NCBI RefSeq assembly: GCF_016680995.1
Contig: NZ_JAEQMG010000113.1
Span: forward strand, 1-24,901
Direction: 5' to 3'
From: Ruminococcus difficilis
Lineage (GTDB): Bacteria > Bacillota_A > Clostridia > Oscillospirales > Acutalibacteraceae
DNA: 24,901 nt
The position numbers and the translations under genes are program-made. The notes under the pieces were generated by a model. The model saw nothing but the letters and a program-made list of their open reading frames with translations, was not told the DNA's origin and made no database searches. This document shows positions 1 to 7,058 of the stretch, piece after piece. Numbering within the stretch: position 1 is the first letter of the stretch; each line of letters begins with the position of its first letter.

Positions 1-1187
1 ATACCGATGAGAATGAGGTTGATCTGGTTAGTCCAGTTGTCCACGATGTCGAGCCACGCAAGACCTGCCTGTGTAATGAATACGAGCGAGATAAGTCCGC
101 TGATAGCGCAGACCGCGATGGTTACGGTCTTGGGCTTGAGGTGGAACTTGTCGGAGATCGCCGCCGAGATACCCTCAACGATAGAGAACGCCGAGTCGAT
201 GGCGAGTGTGATAAGCATTAAGTAGAAGATAGCGCCGAACGCCGCGTTGAGCCAGCCGATGTTGGTGAGGTTGACGATCGCGGTGGGATATACGAAGAAC
301 GCAGTGCCGATGCCGCTCGCGGTGATGTCGCCGAGCATTCCGGTACCGCCCATGGTCGAGAACATTACGATACCCGAGAGAACGCTGACCGCCATGTCGG
401 AGAACGCGATGATCATCGCGTCAGCCGCGATATCCGCGTCGTCGCCGACGTAGGAGCCGTAAGCGAACATAATAGCCATCATGATCGACAGGCTGTAGAA
501 TACCTGACCGATAGCGTCGACCCAGAGCGTCGGGTCAGAGAACGCGTTGACGTCGGGAACGAAGAGCATCTTGATGCCGTCCATAGCGCCTTCCATCGTG
601 CAGCCCTTGACCGCCATGATAAGCAGCAGAACTACGGGGGCGAATACGGTGAACTTTACTACCTTGCCGACGGACTTCGCGCCGTTGCGGATACAGTAGA
701 AGATCAGACCCCACGCGATGAGCAGACAAACGAGCACGATGCCGGGGATATTGCCGCCGTCGATAGCGGCTGTGGTCTGTGTCAGGTTCAAAAACAGGGT
801 TGAAGCCGCCTCGTTGTCAGCCGTCATGCCCGCGAACTGCCACGAGTTTACGAACATCAGGATAACCCACGCGAATACAACCGAATAGTAGCAGACGATT
901 ACAAACGCGTTTGAGGTTGCCGCCCAGCCGACAAACTCCCATTTCTTGCCGATACCGCGCATGGATTCGATAGCGCCGCGGCGGAACTTGCGCGCGATCG
1001 AAATCTCCATCATAAGAAGCGGAATACCCATCAGCAGCATTGCCAGCAGGTAAACCACCAGAAACGTACCGCCGCCGTGCTTAGCGGCGAGACCCGGGAA
1101 TCTCCACGCGTTGCCCAATCCTACCGCGGAACCGACAGCGGCAAGGATAAAGGTAAGGCGGGAACTCCACATACCTCTTTTTTCCAT
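1..1187 (-). CDS. Neurotransmitter:sodium symporter (NSS) family transporter, C-terminus beyond left edge
   Basis: Reading leftward from ATG at 1187, an open frame of 395 codons runs off the window. Near the N-terminus (residues about 16-31) lies the TM1 signature GSAVGLGNAWRFP, the unwound Na+/substrate-binding segment of LeuT/MhsT-type transporters. Many hydrophobic helices follow. The family couples amino-acid or amine uptake to the sodium gradient in the cytoplasmic membrane; the substrate cannot be read from sequence. The start is supported by an AAGGAG-type ribosome site about 11 nt upstream and by a sigma-A-like promoter at 1240-1269. The gene is divergent from the flavodoxin gene, with 159 bp between them. 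Bacterial members usually have about 450-500 residues, so perhaps 50-100 residues are missing. Family assignment is firm, substrate unknown. Confidence 0.92.
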   Translation of the reverse strand, partial: MEKRGMWSSRLTFILAAVGSAVGLGNAWRFPGLAAKHGGGTFLVVYLLAMLLMGIPLLMMEISIARKFRRGAIESMRGIGKKWEFVGWAATSNAFVIVCYYSVVFAWVILMFVNSWQFAGMTADNEAASTLFLNLTQTTAAIDGGNIPGIVLVCLLIAWGLIFYCIRNGAKSVGKVVKFTVFAPVVLLLIMAVKGCTMEGAMDGIKMLFVPDVNAFSDPTLWVDAIGQVFYSLSIMMAIMFAYGSYVGDDADIAADAMIIAFSDMAVSVLSGIVMFSTMGGTGMLGDITASGIGTAFFVYPTAIVNLTNIGWLNAAFGAIFYLMLITLAIDSAFSIVEGISAAISDKFHLKPKTVTIAVCAISGLISLVFITQAGLAWLDIVDNWTNQINLILIG

Positions 1188-1239
1188 TTTTCTTCAATTC
1201 TCCTTTTCATTATGTCATTCAAGACAAAAGATTGTACCT

Positions 1240-1269
1240 ATTATAACACAAGGCACAGTATTTCTGCAA
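1240..1269 (-). promoter_or_regulatory. Sigma-A-like promoter of the NSS transporter
   Basis: On the minus strand a TTGCAG -35 box (1269-1264) lies 18 bp from a perfect TATAAT -10 box (1245-1240). It sits about 50 bp upstream of the transporter start and is back to back with the flavodoxin promoter, in an AT-rich gap between GC-rich genes. Confidence 0.6.
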
Positions 1270-1275
1270 TATCTA

Positions 1276-1304
1276 TTGAAAAAATCATCCCAAAAGTTTA
1301 TAAT
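1276..1304 (+). promoter_or_regulatory. Sigma-A-like promoter of the flavodoxin-CobW operon
   Basis: A TTGAAA -35 box (1276-1281), a 17-bp spacer and a perfect TATAAT -10 box (1299-1304) precede the flavodoxin start by about 43 nt. A second TATAAT at 1311-1316 lacks a well-spaced -35. The two divergent promoters lie only a few bases apart, so one regulator could affect both. Confidence 0.7.
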
Positions 1305-1346
1305 ATTATGTATAATATAATAATGACTGCGAAAGGAGCCACTGAT

Positions 1347-1838
1347 ATGAAAACCGTAATCGTCTACTATTCCCTCGGCGGATTCACAAAGAAAATCGCT
1401 CAGCAGCTCGCCGCAAAAACAGGCGCTGATCTGCTGCGGCTCACCCCCGTGAAGGAGTACCCGAATGAGGGCGCGAAGAAATTCATCGTCGGCGGCAGAG
1501 CGGCTGTCGCGGGCTCAAAGCCGAAGCTGCAGCCATATCACTTCAACGCGGAGAAATACGACCGCGTCGTTTTCGGCTCTCCCGTATGGGCGAGCTCGCC
1601 CGCACCGCCGATCCGCACGTTCATTGAGGACAACAGGGACGCTCTCGGCGGCAAGGAGCTCGCGGCGTTCTTCACACAGCTCGGCAACGGAGCGGAGAAG
1701 GCTAACAGAAAGCTCGCTAAGTGCCTCGGAAAGGACAAGATCGAGCCTGAGATGATATTCTTCGAGCCTAACAAGAAGGACGCGCACAAGGAGAACGAGG
1801 CAAAGCTCGGCGACTTCGCGGCGGTGCTCGGAAGATGA
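1347..1838 (+). CDS. Flavodoxin-like FMN protein, 163 aa
   Basis: The protein starts with a beta strand and an FMN phosphate-binding loop, VYYSLGGFTKK (S-x-x-G-x-T, residues 6-16), the fold signature of flavodoxins. A second cofactor-contact region is FGSPVWASSPAPP, near residues 75-87. Flavodoxins of this short single-domain type carry electrons or act as NAD(P)H-dependent quinone or flavin reductases in the cytoplasm; the partner is not evident. ATG 1347 was chosen over an in-frame ATG at 1323 because AAAGGAG (1332-1338) is correctly spaced from it and the flavodoxin fold begins there. The stop codon overlaps the CobW-type start by 4 nt (ATGA), implying translational coupling and perhaps a shared metal or redox task. 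Fold assignment is strong, exact role unknown. Confidence 0.88.
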   Translation: MKTVIVYYSLGGFTKKIAQQLAAKTGADLLRLTPVKEYPNEGAKKFIVGGRAAVAGSKPKLQPYHFNAEKYDRVVFGSPVWASSPAPPIRTFIEDNRDALGGKELAAFFTQLGNGAEKANRKLAKCLGKDKIEPEMIFFEPNKKDAHKENEAKLGDFAAVLGR

Positions 1839-2749
1839 AGCAAATCGACCTGATAACGGGCTTTCTCGGCGCGGGCAAGACGACCTTTATCCGCCGCTAT
1901 ACAGACTTCCTTCTGCGGCGCGGAAGCCGCGTCGGTATTCTCGAGAACGACTACGGCGCGGTCAATGTCGACGTAATGCTGCTGCAGGACTTGGAGGGCG
2001 AGAGCTGCGGCGTTGAGGCTGTCGCGGGCGGCTGCTGCGCGGACTGCCACCGCCGCCGTTTCAAGACGAAGCTGATCGCGCTCGGAATGTCAGACTACGA
2101 CCGCGTGCTGATCGAGCCGTCGGGTATCTTTGACGTTGACGAGTTCTTCGACTCACTGTGCGAGCCGCCGCTCGACAGCTGGTACCAAATCGGCAGCGTT
2201 ATCGCGGTCGTCGACGCGAATCTCGGCGAGCTCAGCGAGCAGTCAGAGTATATCCTTCTCTCTCAGGTCGCAGGCGCCGGCAGGGTAGTGCTGAGCAAAT
2301 CCCAAAACGCGACTCCAGAGCAGATTCAGAACACGATCAGCCGTCTCAACCGCGCGGCGGAACGCTTCGGCTGTGCGCGCAGGTTCGGCGCGGACGTTAT
2401 CACAAAGCCGTGGGACGAGCTTACTGACGCGGATTTTGAGGAAATTCTCGGCAGCGGCTACCGCAGCGAGAGCTTTGTCAAGCGGCTCGACACCGAGGGC
2501 TATCAGTCGGTGTACTTCATGGAGCGCAGCTTCACCGAGGACGTTCTGCGCGATAAGGTAGAGAAAATCTTCGCGGACAAGAGCTGCGGCAACGTGTTCA
2601 GGATAAAGGGCTTTTTCAGCGACAGCGGCTGGAAGGAGCTGAACGCGACCAGGGAGGAAACGTCCGTCACCCCGATAAAAAACGGTCAGGAAATCATAAT
2701 CGTGATAGGCGAAGAGCTGCACGAAGAAGCAATTAATAAATACTTTTAA
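1835..2749 (+). CDS. CobW/COG0523-family GTPase, variant metal-binding motif
   Basis: This 304-aa protein begins with Walker A GFLGAGKTT (residues 9-17) and has the switch segment ENDYGAVNVD (37-46) and a Walker B-like LIEPSGIFD (92-100), the pattern of COG0523 G3E GTPases. These act as metallochaperones or insertases for Zn, Co or Fe. The C-terminal part (about 215-304) resembles a short CobW_C domain. Two deviations stand out. The usual GCxCC metal motif is replaced by GGCCADC (65-71, with C67, C68 and C71). The guanine-specificity motif NKxD appears as SKSQ (154-157). Its start overlaps the flavodoxin stop by 4 nt, so the two are made together, and a strong terminator follows the stop. Family is clear; the metal, partner and even nucleotide preference are open. 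Confidence 0.88.
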   Translation: MKQIDLITGFLGAGKTTFIRRYTDFLLRRGSRVGILENDYGAVNVDVMLLQDLEGESCGVEAVAGGCCADCHRRRFKTKLIALGMSDYDRVLIEPSGIFDVDEFFDSLCEPPLDSWYQIGSVIAVVDANLGELSEQSEYILLSQVAGAGRVVLSKSQNATPEQIQNTISRLNRAAERFGCARRFGADVITKPWDELTDADFEEILGSGYRSESFVKRLDTEGYQSVYFMERSFTEDVLRDKVEKIFADKSCGNVFRIKGFFSDSGWKELNATREETSVTPIKNGQEIIIVIGEELHEEAINKYF

Positions 2750-2755
2750 AACACC

Positions 2756-2789
2756 ACACGGGTCAGCCTGAACTGACCCGTGTTTTTTT
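2756..2789 (+). terminator. Intrinsic terminator after the CobW-type gene
   Basis: An 11-bp perfect stem (2756-2766 with 2773-2783) with a 6-nt loop is followed by a run of seven T. It lies between convergent genes. On the opposite strand the run is TTTT only, so it may also end the PASTA/YARHG transcript, less efficiently. Confidence 0.9.
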
Positions 2790-2790
2790 A

Positions 2791-3564
2791 TCATCTGTAT
2801 CCGCGTTCACTCATCACCGCGAGGATAGTCTGTACATTTGCCGCTTCATACTGATTGAGCGAGCCTTCGTTGAAGTCCGACGGCGAGATCGTGCCCTTGT
2901 ACCAGCTCTTTGAGCTGAAATACTCCTGCAGCGGGGGCGTGCTGAACTTCCTGCCGCGGCGCGCGTAGATCTCGTTGAGCGCGATGGTCATTTCCCATTC
3001 GCTGAGCGGAGTGACCTCGTTGAAGCTGACGTATCGCTTGTCGGAGCCGTCGAGAATGTAGTCGCCGGAGCTGCCCGAGCTGTGCTTCTTTGTCGGCGAG
3101 GTCGCGCCCGTCGAGGGCTGGGTCGCGGGCGGAGTTGTATTCGGCTGGTCAACGCCCTTCGAGATGATGACGAGCACCTTCTCAGAGTCCTTGATGACCG
3201 TACCCGCGTCGGGGCTCTGGCTGATGACGTGCTCGGCGTCGACGTCCTCGCTGTACTCGCGCTTGATCTCGAACCTCGTGCCCGCGTGGTTGAGGGCGGT
3301 GTAAGCGTCGTTAGCCTTCATGCCGACGATATCGGGAACCTCCCATGTCGGCTCCGCTGTGGTAGGCTCGGCGGTAGTCACGGCGGCGGTGGTTATTTCC
3401 TCGGTCGCGGGAGCGGTGGTTTCGTGCGAAAAGAGCTTTGTCAGCCCGAGCTGCTCGCCGAAGAGCATATATCCGACAACGCCGCTGAGAATCAGAATCA
3501 CGACGATAATCAGCACCATAACGGCTATCAGACCCTTATTCGATTTCGGTTGGTTGTTTTTCAT
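2791..3564 (-). CDS. Membrane-anchored PASTA + YARHG domain protein, 257 aa
   Basis: A short basic N-terminus is followed by one transmembrane helix (about 11-35), a Thr/Ala/Pro/Glu-rich linker (48-74), one PASTA domain (about 75-137, opening WEVPDIVGM and ending VLVIISKG), a second Pro/Thr/Ser linker, and a C-terminal YARHG domain (about 169-253, with NEIYARRGRKF and LQEYFSSKSWYKG). The topology puts PASTA and YARHG outside the cell. PASTA domains bind peptidoglycan or beta-lactams in PrkC-type kinases and class B PBPs; YARHG is an extracellular domain of uncertain function. There is no kinase or penicillin-binding domain. The start at 3564 is preferred: AGAGGAGG lies 7 nt upstream, whereas the in-frame ATG at 3585 has no ribosome site and falls at the predicted transcription start. 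Probable cell-wall sensor or binder. Confidence 0.88.
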   Translation of the reverse strand: MKNNQPKSNKGLIAVMVLIIVVILILSGVVGYMLFGEQLGLTKLFSHETTAPATEEITTAAVTTAEPTTAEPTWEVPDIVGMKANDAYTALNHAGTRFEIKREYSEDVDAEHVISQSPDAGTVIKDSEKVLVIISKGVDQPNTTPPATQPSTGATSPTKKHSSGSSGDYILDGSDKRYVSFNEVTPLSEWEMTIALNEIYARRGRKFSTPPLQEYFSSKSWYKGTISPSDFNEGSLNQYEAANVQTILAVMSERGYR

Positions 3565-3591
3565 AACACCGCCTCCTCTTTTCATGGCATT

Positions 3592-3620
3592 ATTGTACCT
3601 TTTCCGGCAGAAAAAGTCAA
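3592..3620 (-). promoter_or_regulatory. Sigma-A promoter of the PASTA/YARHG gene
   Basis: On the minus strand TTGACT (3620-3615), a 17-bp spacer and TACAAT (3597-3592) form a near-consensus promoter. Transcription would start near 3585, giving a leader of about 20 nt and excluding the ATG at 3585 as the translation start. Confidence 0.8.
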
Positions 3621-3714
3621 TAGGTGGGGTTGACGTACGGGCGGTTTGCTGTGAAAAAGCCGATAAATTTCCAGCAAAAACATTACAATAACTGTAGAAA
3701 TATGTCGAATTATG

Positions 3715-3723
3715 TGTTATAAT
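3715..3723 (+). promoter_or_regulatory. Extended -10 promoter of the fakA-fakB-plsY operon
   Basis: TGT directly before a perfect TATAAT (3718-3723) is an extended -10 element. No good -35 is seen at the right distance (TAGAAA at 3695-3700 is poor). It lies 45 bp before the fakA start, with nothing recognisable as a FapR site between. Confidence 0.6.
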
Positions 3724-3768
3724 TAATTAGTTTGGATAATGTCCGCAATTTATCTTCAAGGAGTTAAT

Positions 3769-5415
3769 ATGAATACAACATCGGTAAACGGAGCGCTGCT
3801 TGCCGCGATGATAAAAAACGGCGCCGCTTCACTAAAGAATAAGGTCAAGGAGGTCAACGACCTCAACGTATTCCCGATCCCCGACGGCGACACGGGCGAC
3901 AATATGTTTCTGACGATCGACGCGGGCGTAGTTGCTCTCGCGGACGAACCTGCTTCCGTGGGCGAGGCTGCGCGTCTTGCCGCGAACGGAATGCTGCTCG
4001 GCGCGCGCGGCAACAGCGGCGTAATCCTCTCGCGAATCTTCGCGGGAATCGCGCGCGGTCTTGAGGGCGTCGACGAGGCTGACGTGCGCACCTTCCACAA
4101 GGCGATGGAGAGCGGCGTCAAGGAGAGCTACAGCGCGGTGTCTGTACCCGTCGAGGGCACAATCCTCACCGTATACCGCGACGCTGTCCGTTACGCGGGC
4201 ACCCGTATCACGGGCGGAACAAGCATGGAAACCTACTTCGAGGACTTGCACTACGAGCTTTGCCGCTCGCTCGAGCGCACACCCGATTTGCTCGACGTGC
4301 TCAAGGAGGCAGGCGTTGTCGACAGCGGCGGCGCAGGCTTTATTTATATCGCCGAGGGCATGGCAAAGGCGCTTTCGGGCGAGATGACCGAGCTTGCCGA
4401 AACATCGGCGGCGAGAAAGAACGTAGACCTCAATGCCTTCACAGAGGACAGCGTGCTCGAGTTCGGCTACTGCACGGAGTTCCTTCTCCGCCTGCAGCGC
4501 GCGAAGGTCGACATCGATACCTTCGACGTAAATCCGCTGATTGAGTGGCTCGGCAGCGTCGGCGACTCCGTCGTCTGCTTCAAGGAGGGCAGCATTGTCA
4601 AGGTTCACGTCCACACAATGAAGCCCGGCGACGTTTTCAACCACGTACAGCAGTACGGCGAGTTCCTCACGATAAAGGTCGAGAACATGACCCTCCAGCA
4701 CAACGAGGTTCACGGCGGCGAGAGCTTCAAGTCACGCATCGAAAAGCCCAGAAAGCCCTTCGGAATCGTCAGCGTTGCGGCGGGCAAGGGCATAAAGGAA
4801 ACCTTCCTCAACCTCGGCTGCGACGTAGTTGTCGACGGCGGCCAGAGCATGAACCCCTCGGCGGAGGATATGATCTCCGCGTTCGAGCAGATCAACGCCG
4901 ACGTTATCTTCGTTTTCCCGAACAACTCAAACATCATCATGACCGCGAATCAGGCGGCTGAGATTTACAAAGGCTCCGACGTGCGCGTCGTACCCAGCAA
5001 GACGATCGGCGAGGGCTATGCAGCTATCTCGATGCTCGACACAGAGATCGGCGACACCGACGCTATCATCGAGTCGCTCAAAGAGATCATCGCCGACGTA
5101 GTAACGGGCACGGTCTCAAAGGCTGTCCGCGATACCGAGATGGGCGGCGTGAGCGTCAGGAAGGACGACTACATCGGCTTTGTCGGCGATACTATATATG
5201 TCGATTCACCCGACAGGGCAGAGGCGGCGCTTGTGCTCGCCGAGAAGATGAACGCCAAGCGCTACGACATCATGCTCGTGTGCTGCGGCGAGGACGTAAG
5301 CTCCGACGAGAGCGATAAGCTGCAGAAGGAGCTTTCGAAGGCGTACAGACGCACGGAAGTTGTTATGATAGACGGCGGCCAGCCGATTTATGACTATATA
5401 ATTATATTGGAATAA
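3769..5415 (+). CDS. fakA: Fatty acid kinase catalytic subunit FakA (DAK2/YloV family), 548 aa
   Basis: FakA phosphorylates fatty acids carried by FakB, giving acyl-phosphate in the cytoplasm. The N-terminal DhaL-like ATP domain (about 1-200) shows the Mg-ATP motif NVFPIPDGDTGDNM with D39, D41 and D44, and the glycine-rich GARGNSGV (78-85). A middle domain (about 240-320) contains the segment VVCFKEGSIVKVHVH, and the C-terminal domain (about 330-548) is DegV-like, contains the segment IGFVGDTIYV and ends DGGQPIYDYIIILE. Length matches the family (about 550). ATG 3769 has AAGGAG 5 nt upstream; the in-frame ATG at 3739 lacks one. The gene is 13 nt before fakB, which fits the obligatory kinase-carrier pairing and makes other DAK2 functions (dihydroxyacetone kinase) unlikely. 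Confidence 0.93.
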   Translation: MNTTSVNGALLAAMIKNGAASLKNKVKEVNDLNVFPIPDGDTGDNMFLTIDAGVVALADEPASVGEAARLAANGMLLGARGNSGVILSRIFAGIARGLEGVDEADVRTFHKAMESGVKESYSAVSVPVEGTILTVYRDAVRYAGTRITGGTSMETYFEDLHYELCRSLERTPDLLDVLKEAGVVDSGGAGFIYIAEGMAKALSGEMTELAETSAARKNVDLNAFTEDSVLEFGYCTEFLLRLQRAKVDIDTFDVNPLIEWLGSVGDSVVCFKEGSIVKVHVHTMKPGDVFNHVQQYGEFLTIKVENMTLQHNEVHGGESFKSRIEKPRKPFGIVSVAAGKGIKETFLNLGCDVVVDGGQSMNPSAEDMISAFEQINADVIFVFPNNSNIIMTANQAAEIYKGSDVRVVPSKTIGEGYAAISMLDTEIGDTDAIIESLKEIIADVVTGTVSKAVRDTEMGGVSVRKDDYIGFVGDTIYVDSPDRAEAALVLAEKMNAKRYDIMLVCCGEDVSSDESDKLQKELSKAYRRTEVVMIDGGQPIYDYIIILE

Positions 5416-5428
5416 GGAGAGAATAATA

Positions 5429-6316
5429 ATGAGAAAGATTAAAATCGTCACCGACTCCTGCTCAGACCTCAAGAAGTCGATCAGAGAGAAGTATGACATT
5501 GATTATCTGCAGATGTTCACAGTCCGCGACGCGAAGGAAACTCCCGCGAGCCTCGACTGGGAATACTACAGCCCCAAGGATCTGTACGATACTATCCGCG
5601 ACGGCAACCGCGTTACCACAACTCAGGTTCCTGCCGTAAACTTTGAGAACGGCTTCAAGAAGTTCCTCGACGAGGGCTTCGACATCGTTTACATCGCCTG
5701 CTCCTCAAAGCTCTCAGGCTCCGTCAACACAGGCAGAAAGGTAGCCGAGGAGATGCTCAAGGACTATCCCGACGCAACGATCCGCTGCGTTGACTCTCTG
5801 AACGCCTGCGGCGGCGAGGGTCTTGTCGCCGTAAAGGGCGCTCTGCTCCGCGACGAGGGTCTTTCCGCTGACGAGATCGCCGACAGGCTCGACGAGCTCA
5901 AGAACAACGTCAACCAGTTCGTAACCGTTCACTCGCTCAACGCGCTCAAGGCTGCCGGCAGAGTAAAGGCTTCCTCAGCGTTCTTCGGCAACCTGCTCGG
6001 CGTAAAGCCCATTCTCGTTTCCGACAAGAACGGCGACAACATCGCTATCAAGAAGGTCAAGGGTCGTCTCAACTCCCTCGAGGAGATCGTTAACCTGACC
6101 GTCGACGGCATTATCCCCGGGGACAACGAGTTCATATACGTCGTTCACGCCGACTGCGAGGACGAGGCTAAGGAAGTTGAGAAGCTCCTCAACGAGAAGC
6201 TCCCGGACGTCAAGGTCGAGATCGGCTACATCGGACCCATCATCGGCGCGTCCATCGGCGCCGACGCTATCGGCATTTTCAGCTGGGGCAAGAGCTGCGA
6301 GAGGTTCACCGTATGA
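5429..6316 (+). CDS. fakB: DegV-family fatty acid-binding protein FakB, 295 aa
   Basis: DegV/FakB proteins bind one fatty acid in a buried tunnel and present its carboxylate to FakA. The start KIKIVTDSCSDL (3-14), the TTTQVPA segment (about 63-69) and the ACSSKLSGSVN segment (about 91-101) are conserved ligand-contact regions of the family. The C-terminal half has GRVKAS, GVKPIL and, near the end, GPIIGASIGADAIGI. Length of about 290 is typical. A GGAGA ribosome site precedes ATG 5429. The stop overlaps the plsY start by 4 nt (ATGA, 6313-6316), so FakB, made next to its kinase, is translationally coupled to the enzyme that uses the product. Chain preference (saturated or unsaturated) cannot be read reliably. 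Confidence 0.93.
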   Translation: MRKIKIVTDSCSDLKKSIREKYDIDYLQMFTVRDAKETPASLDWEYYSPKDLYDTIRDGNRVTTTQVPAVNFENGFKKFLDEGFDIVYIACSSKLSGSVNTGRKVAEEMLKDYPDATIRCVDSLNACGGEGLVAVKGALLRDEGLSADEIADRLDELKNNVNQFVTVHSLNALKAAGRVKASSAFFGNLLGVKPILVSDKNGDNIAIKKVKGRLNSLEEIVNLTVDGIIPGDNEFIYVVHADCEDEAKEVEKLLNEKLPDVKVEIGYIGPIIGASIGADAIGIFSWGKSCERFTV

Positions 6317-6948
6317 TGATGGCGGTCGTACTTGCGGTTTCCGCGGTTGTTTCCTACCTCATGGGCGGTCTCAACGGCGCGATCGTCGCCTCACGCCTCT
6401 TTCACCGCGAGGATATCCGCGAAAAGGGCAGCGGCAATCCGGGCTTTACCAACTACAAGCGCGTCTACGGCAACGGACTCGTCACATGGCTGGTGCTGAT
6501 CTTCGACGTGGTCAAGACGATGTTCGTCGTATCCATCACCGCGTGGGTGATGTGGGCGTACTTTGACCAGTGGCAGTTCGGCGCACAGTTCTCGGGACTC
6601 TGCGCGATGCTCGGCCACTGCTTCCCCGTGTGGTACAGGTTCAAGGGCGGCAAGGCGTTCATGGCAGGCTTTGCGACGATCTGGTTCGTCGACTGGAGAA
6701 TGACGCTCATGGCAATGGCGCTGTTCTTACTCGTGCTCTTCACGCTCAAATACATGTCCGTCGCCTCGTGCACGGCGTCGCTCTTCTGCCCGATAATCCT
6801 TCCGTTCCTCGGAGTTGCGAACATCTGGGTGGAGATCCTCGCTATCGCGGGCGCTGCGCTGATCATTCTGCGCCACCACGAGAATTTCGCAAAGCTCCTC
6901 AGAGGAGAGGAAAGCAAGTTCTCGCTCAAGAGCAAGAAGGCAAGCTGA
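6313..6948 (+). CDS. plsY: Acyl-phosphate:glycerol-3-phosphate acyltransferase PlsY, 211 aa
   Basis: PlsY is a polytopic membrane enzyme that moves the acyl group of acyl-phosphate to sn-1 of glycerol-3-phosphate, the first step of phospholipid synthesis. Its three family motifs are visible: GSGNPGFTN near residues 39-47 (usually GSGNxGATN), GHCFPVWYRFKGGKAF near residues 101-116, and RHHENFAKLLRGEE near the C-terminus. About five or six hydrophobic helices separate them. Two positions differ from common PlsY: F for A in motif 1 and KAF for KG(V/A) in motif 2; other motif residues are kept, so activity is expected. It is last in the operon, overlapping fakB, and is followed by a terminator. 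ATG triplets at 6316 and 6319 are alternative starts; 6313 gives the ATGA coupling. Confidence 0.92.
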   Translation: MMMAVVLAVSAVVSYLMGGLNGAIVASRLFHREDIREKGSGNPGFTNYKRVYGNGLVTWLVLIFDVVKTMFVVSITAWVMWAYFDQWQFGAQFSGLCAMLGHCFPVWYRFKGGKAFMAGFATIWFVDWRMTLMAMALFLLVLFTLKYMSVASCTASLFCPIILPFLGVANIWVEILAIAGAALIILRHHENFAKLLRGEESKFSLKSKKAS

Positions 6949-6961
6949 CAATAGATTAATT

Positions 6962-6995
6962 AAAGGCTCACTCGGTAAGGGTGAGCCTTTTTAAT
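6962..6995 (+). terminator. Intrinsic terminator after plsY
   Basis: A 10-bp perfect stem (6962-6971 with 6981-6990) with a 9-nt loop runs into TTTTT and then an AT-rich stretch. It is 14 nt after the plsY stop. Confidence 0.85.
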
Positions 6996-6998
6996 TCT

Positions 6999-7033
6999 AA
7001 AAAATCAGAGGCTTGGCGTAATGCCAAACCTCT
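6999..7033 (-). terminator. Intrinsic terminator after pckA
   Basis: On the minus strand a stem of two 5-bp blocks split by one mismatch (7033-7029 with 7011-7007, and 7027-7023 with 7017-7013) is followed by GA and six T (7004-6999). It lies 25 nt after the pckA stop and abuts the plsY terminator, so convergent transcription is blocked from both sides. Confidence 0.8.
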
Positions 7034-7058
7034 GTCAATCAGCGATTTAACTCTGAAA

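Noticed and set aside
3832..4713. 293-codon open frame opposite fakA
   Set aside because: It is antisense to the conserved kinase, shows no recognisable domain and has no ribosome site; long antisense frames are expected in this GC-rich codon usage.
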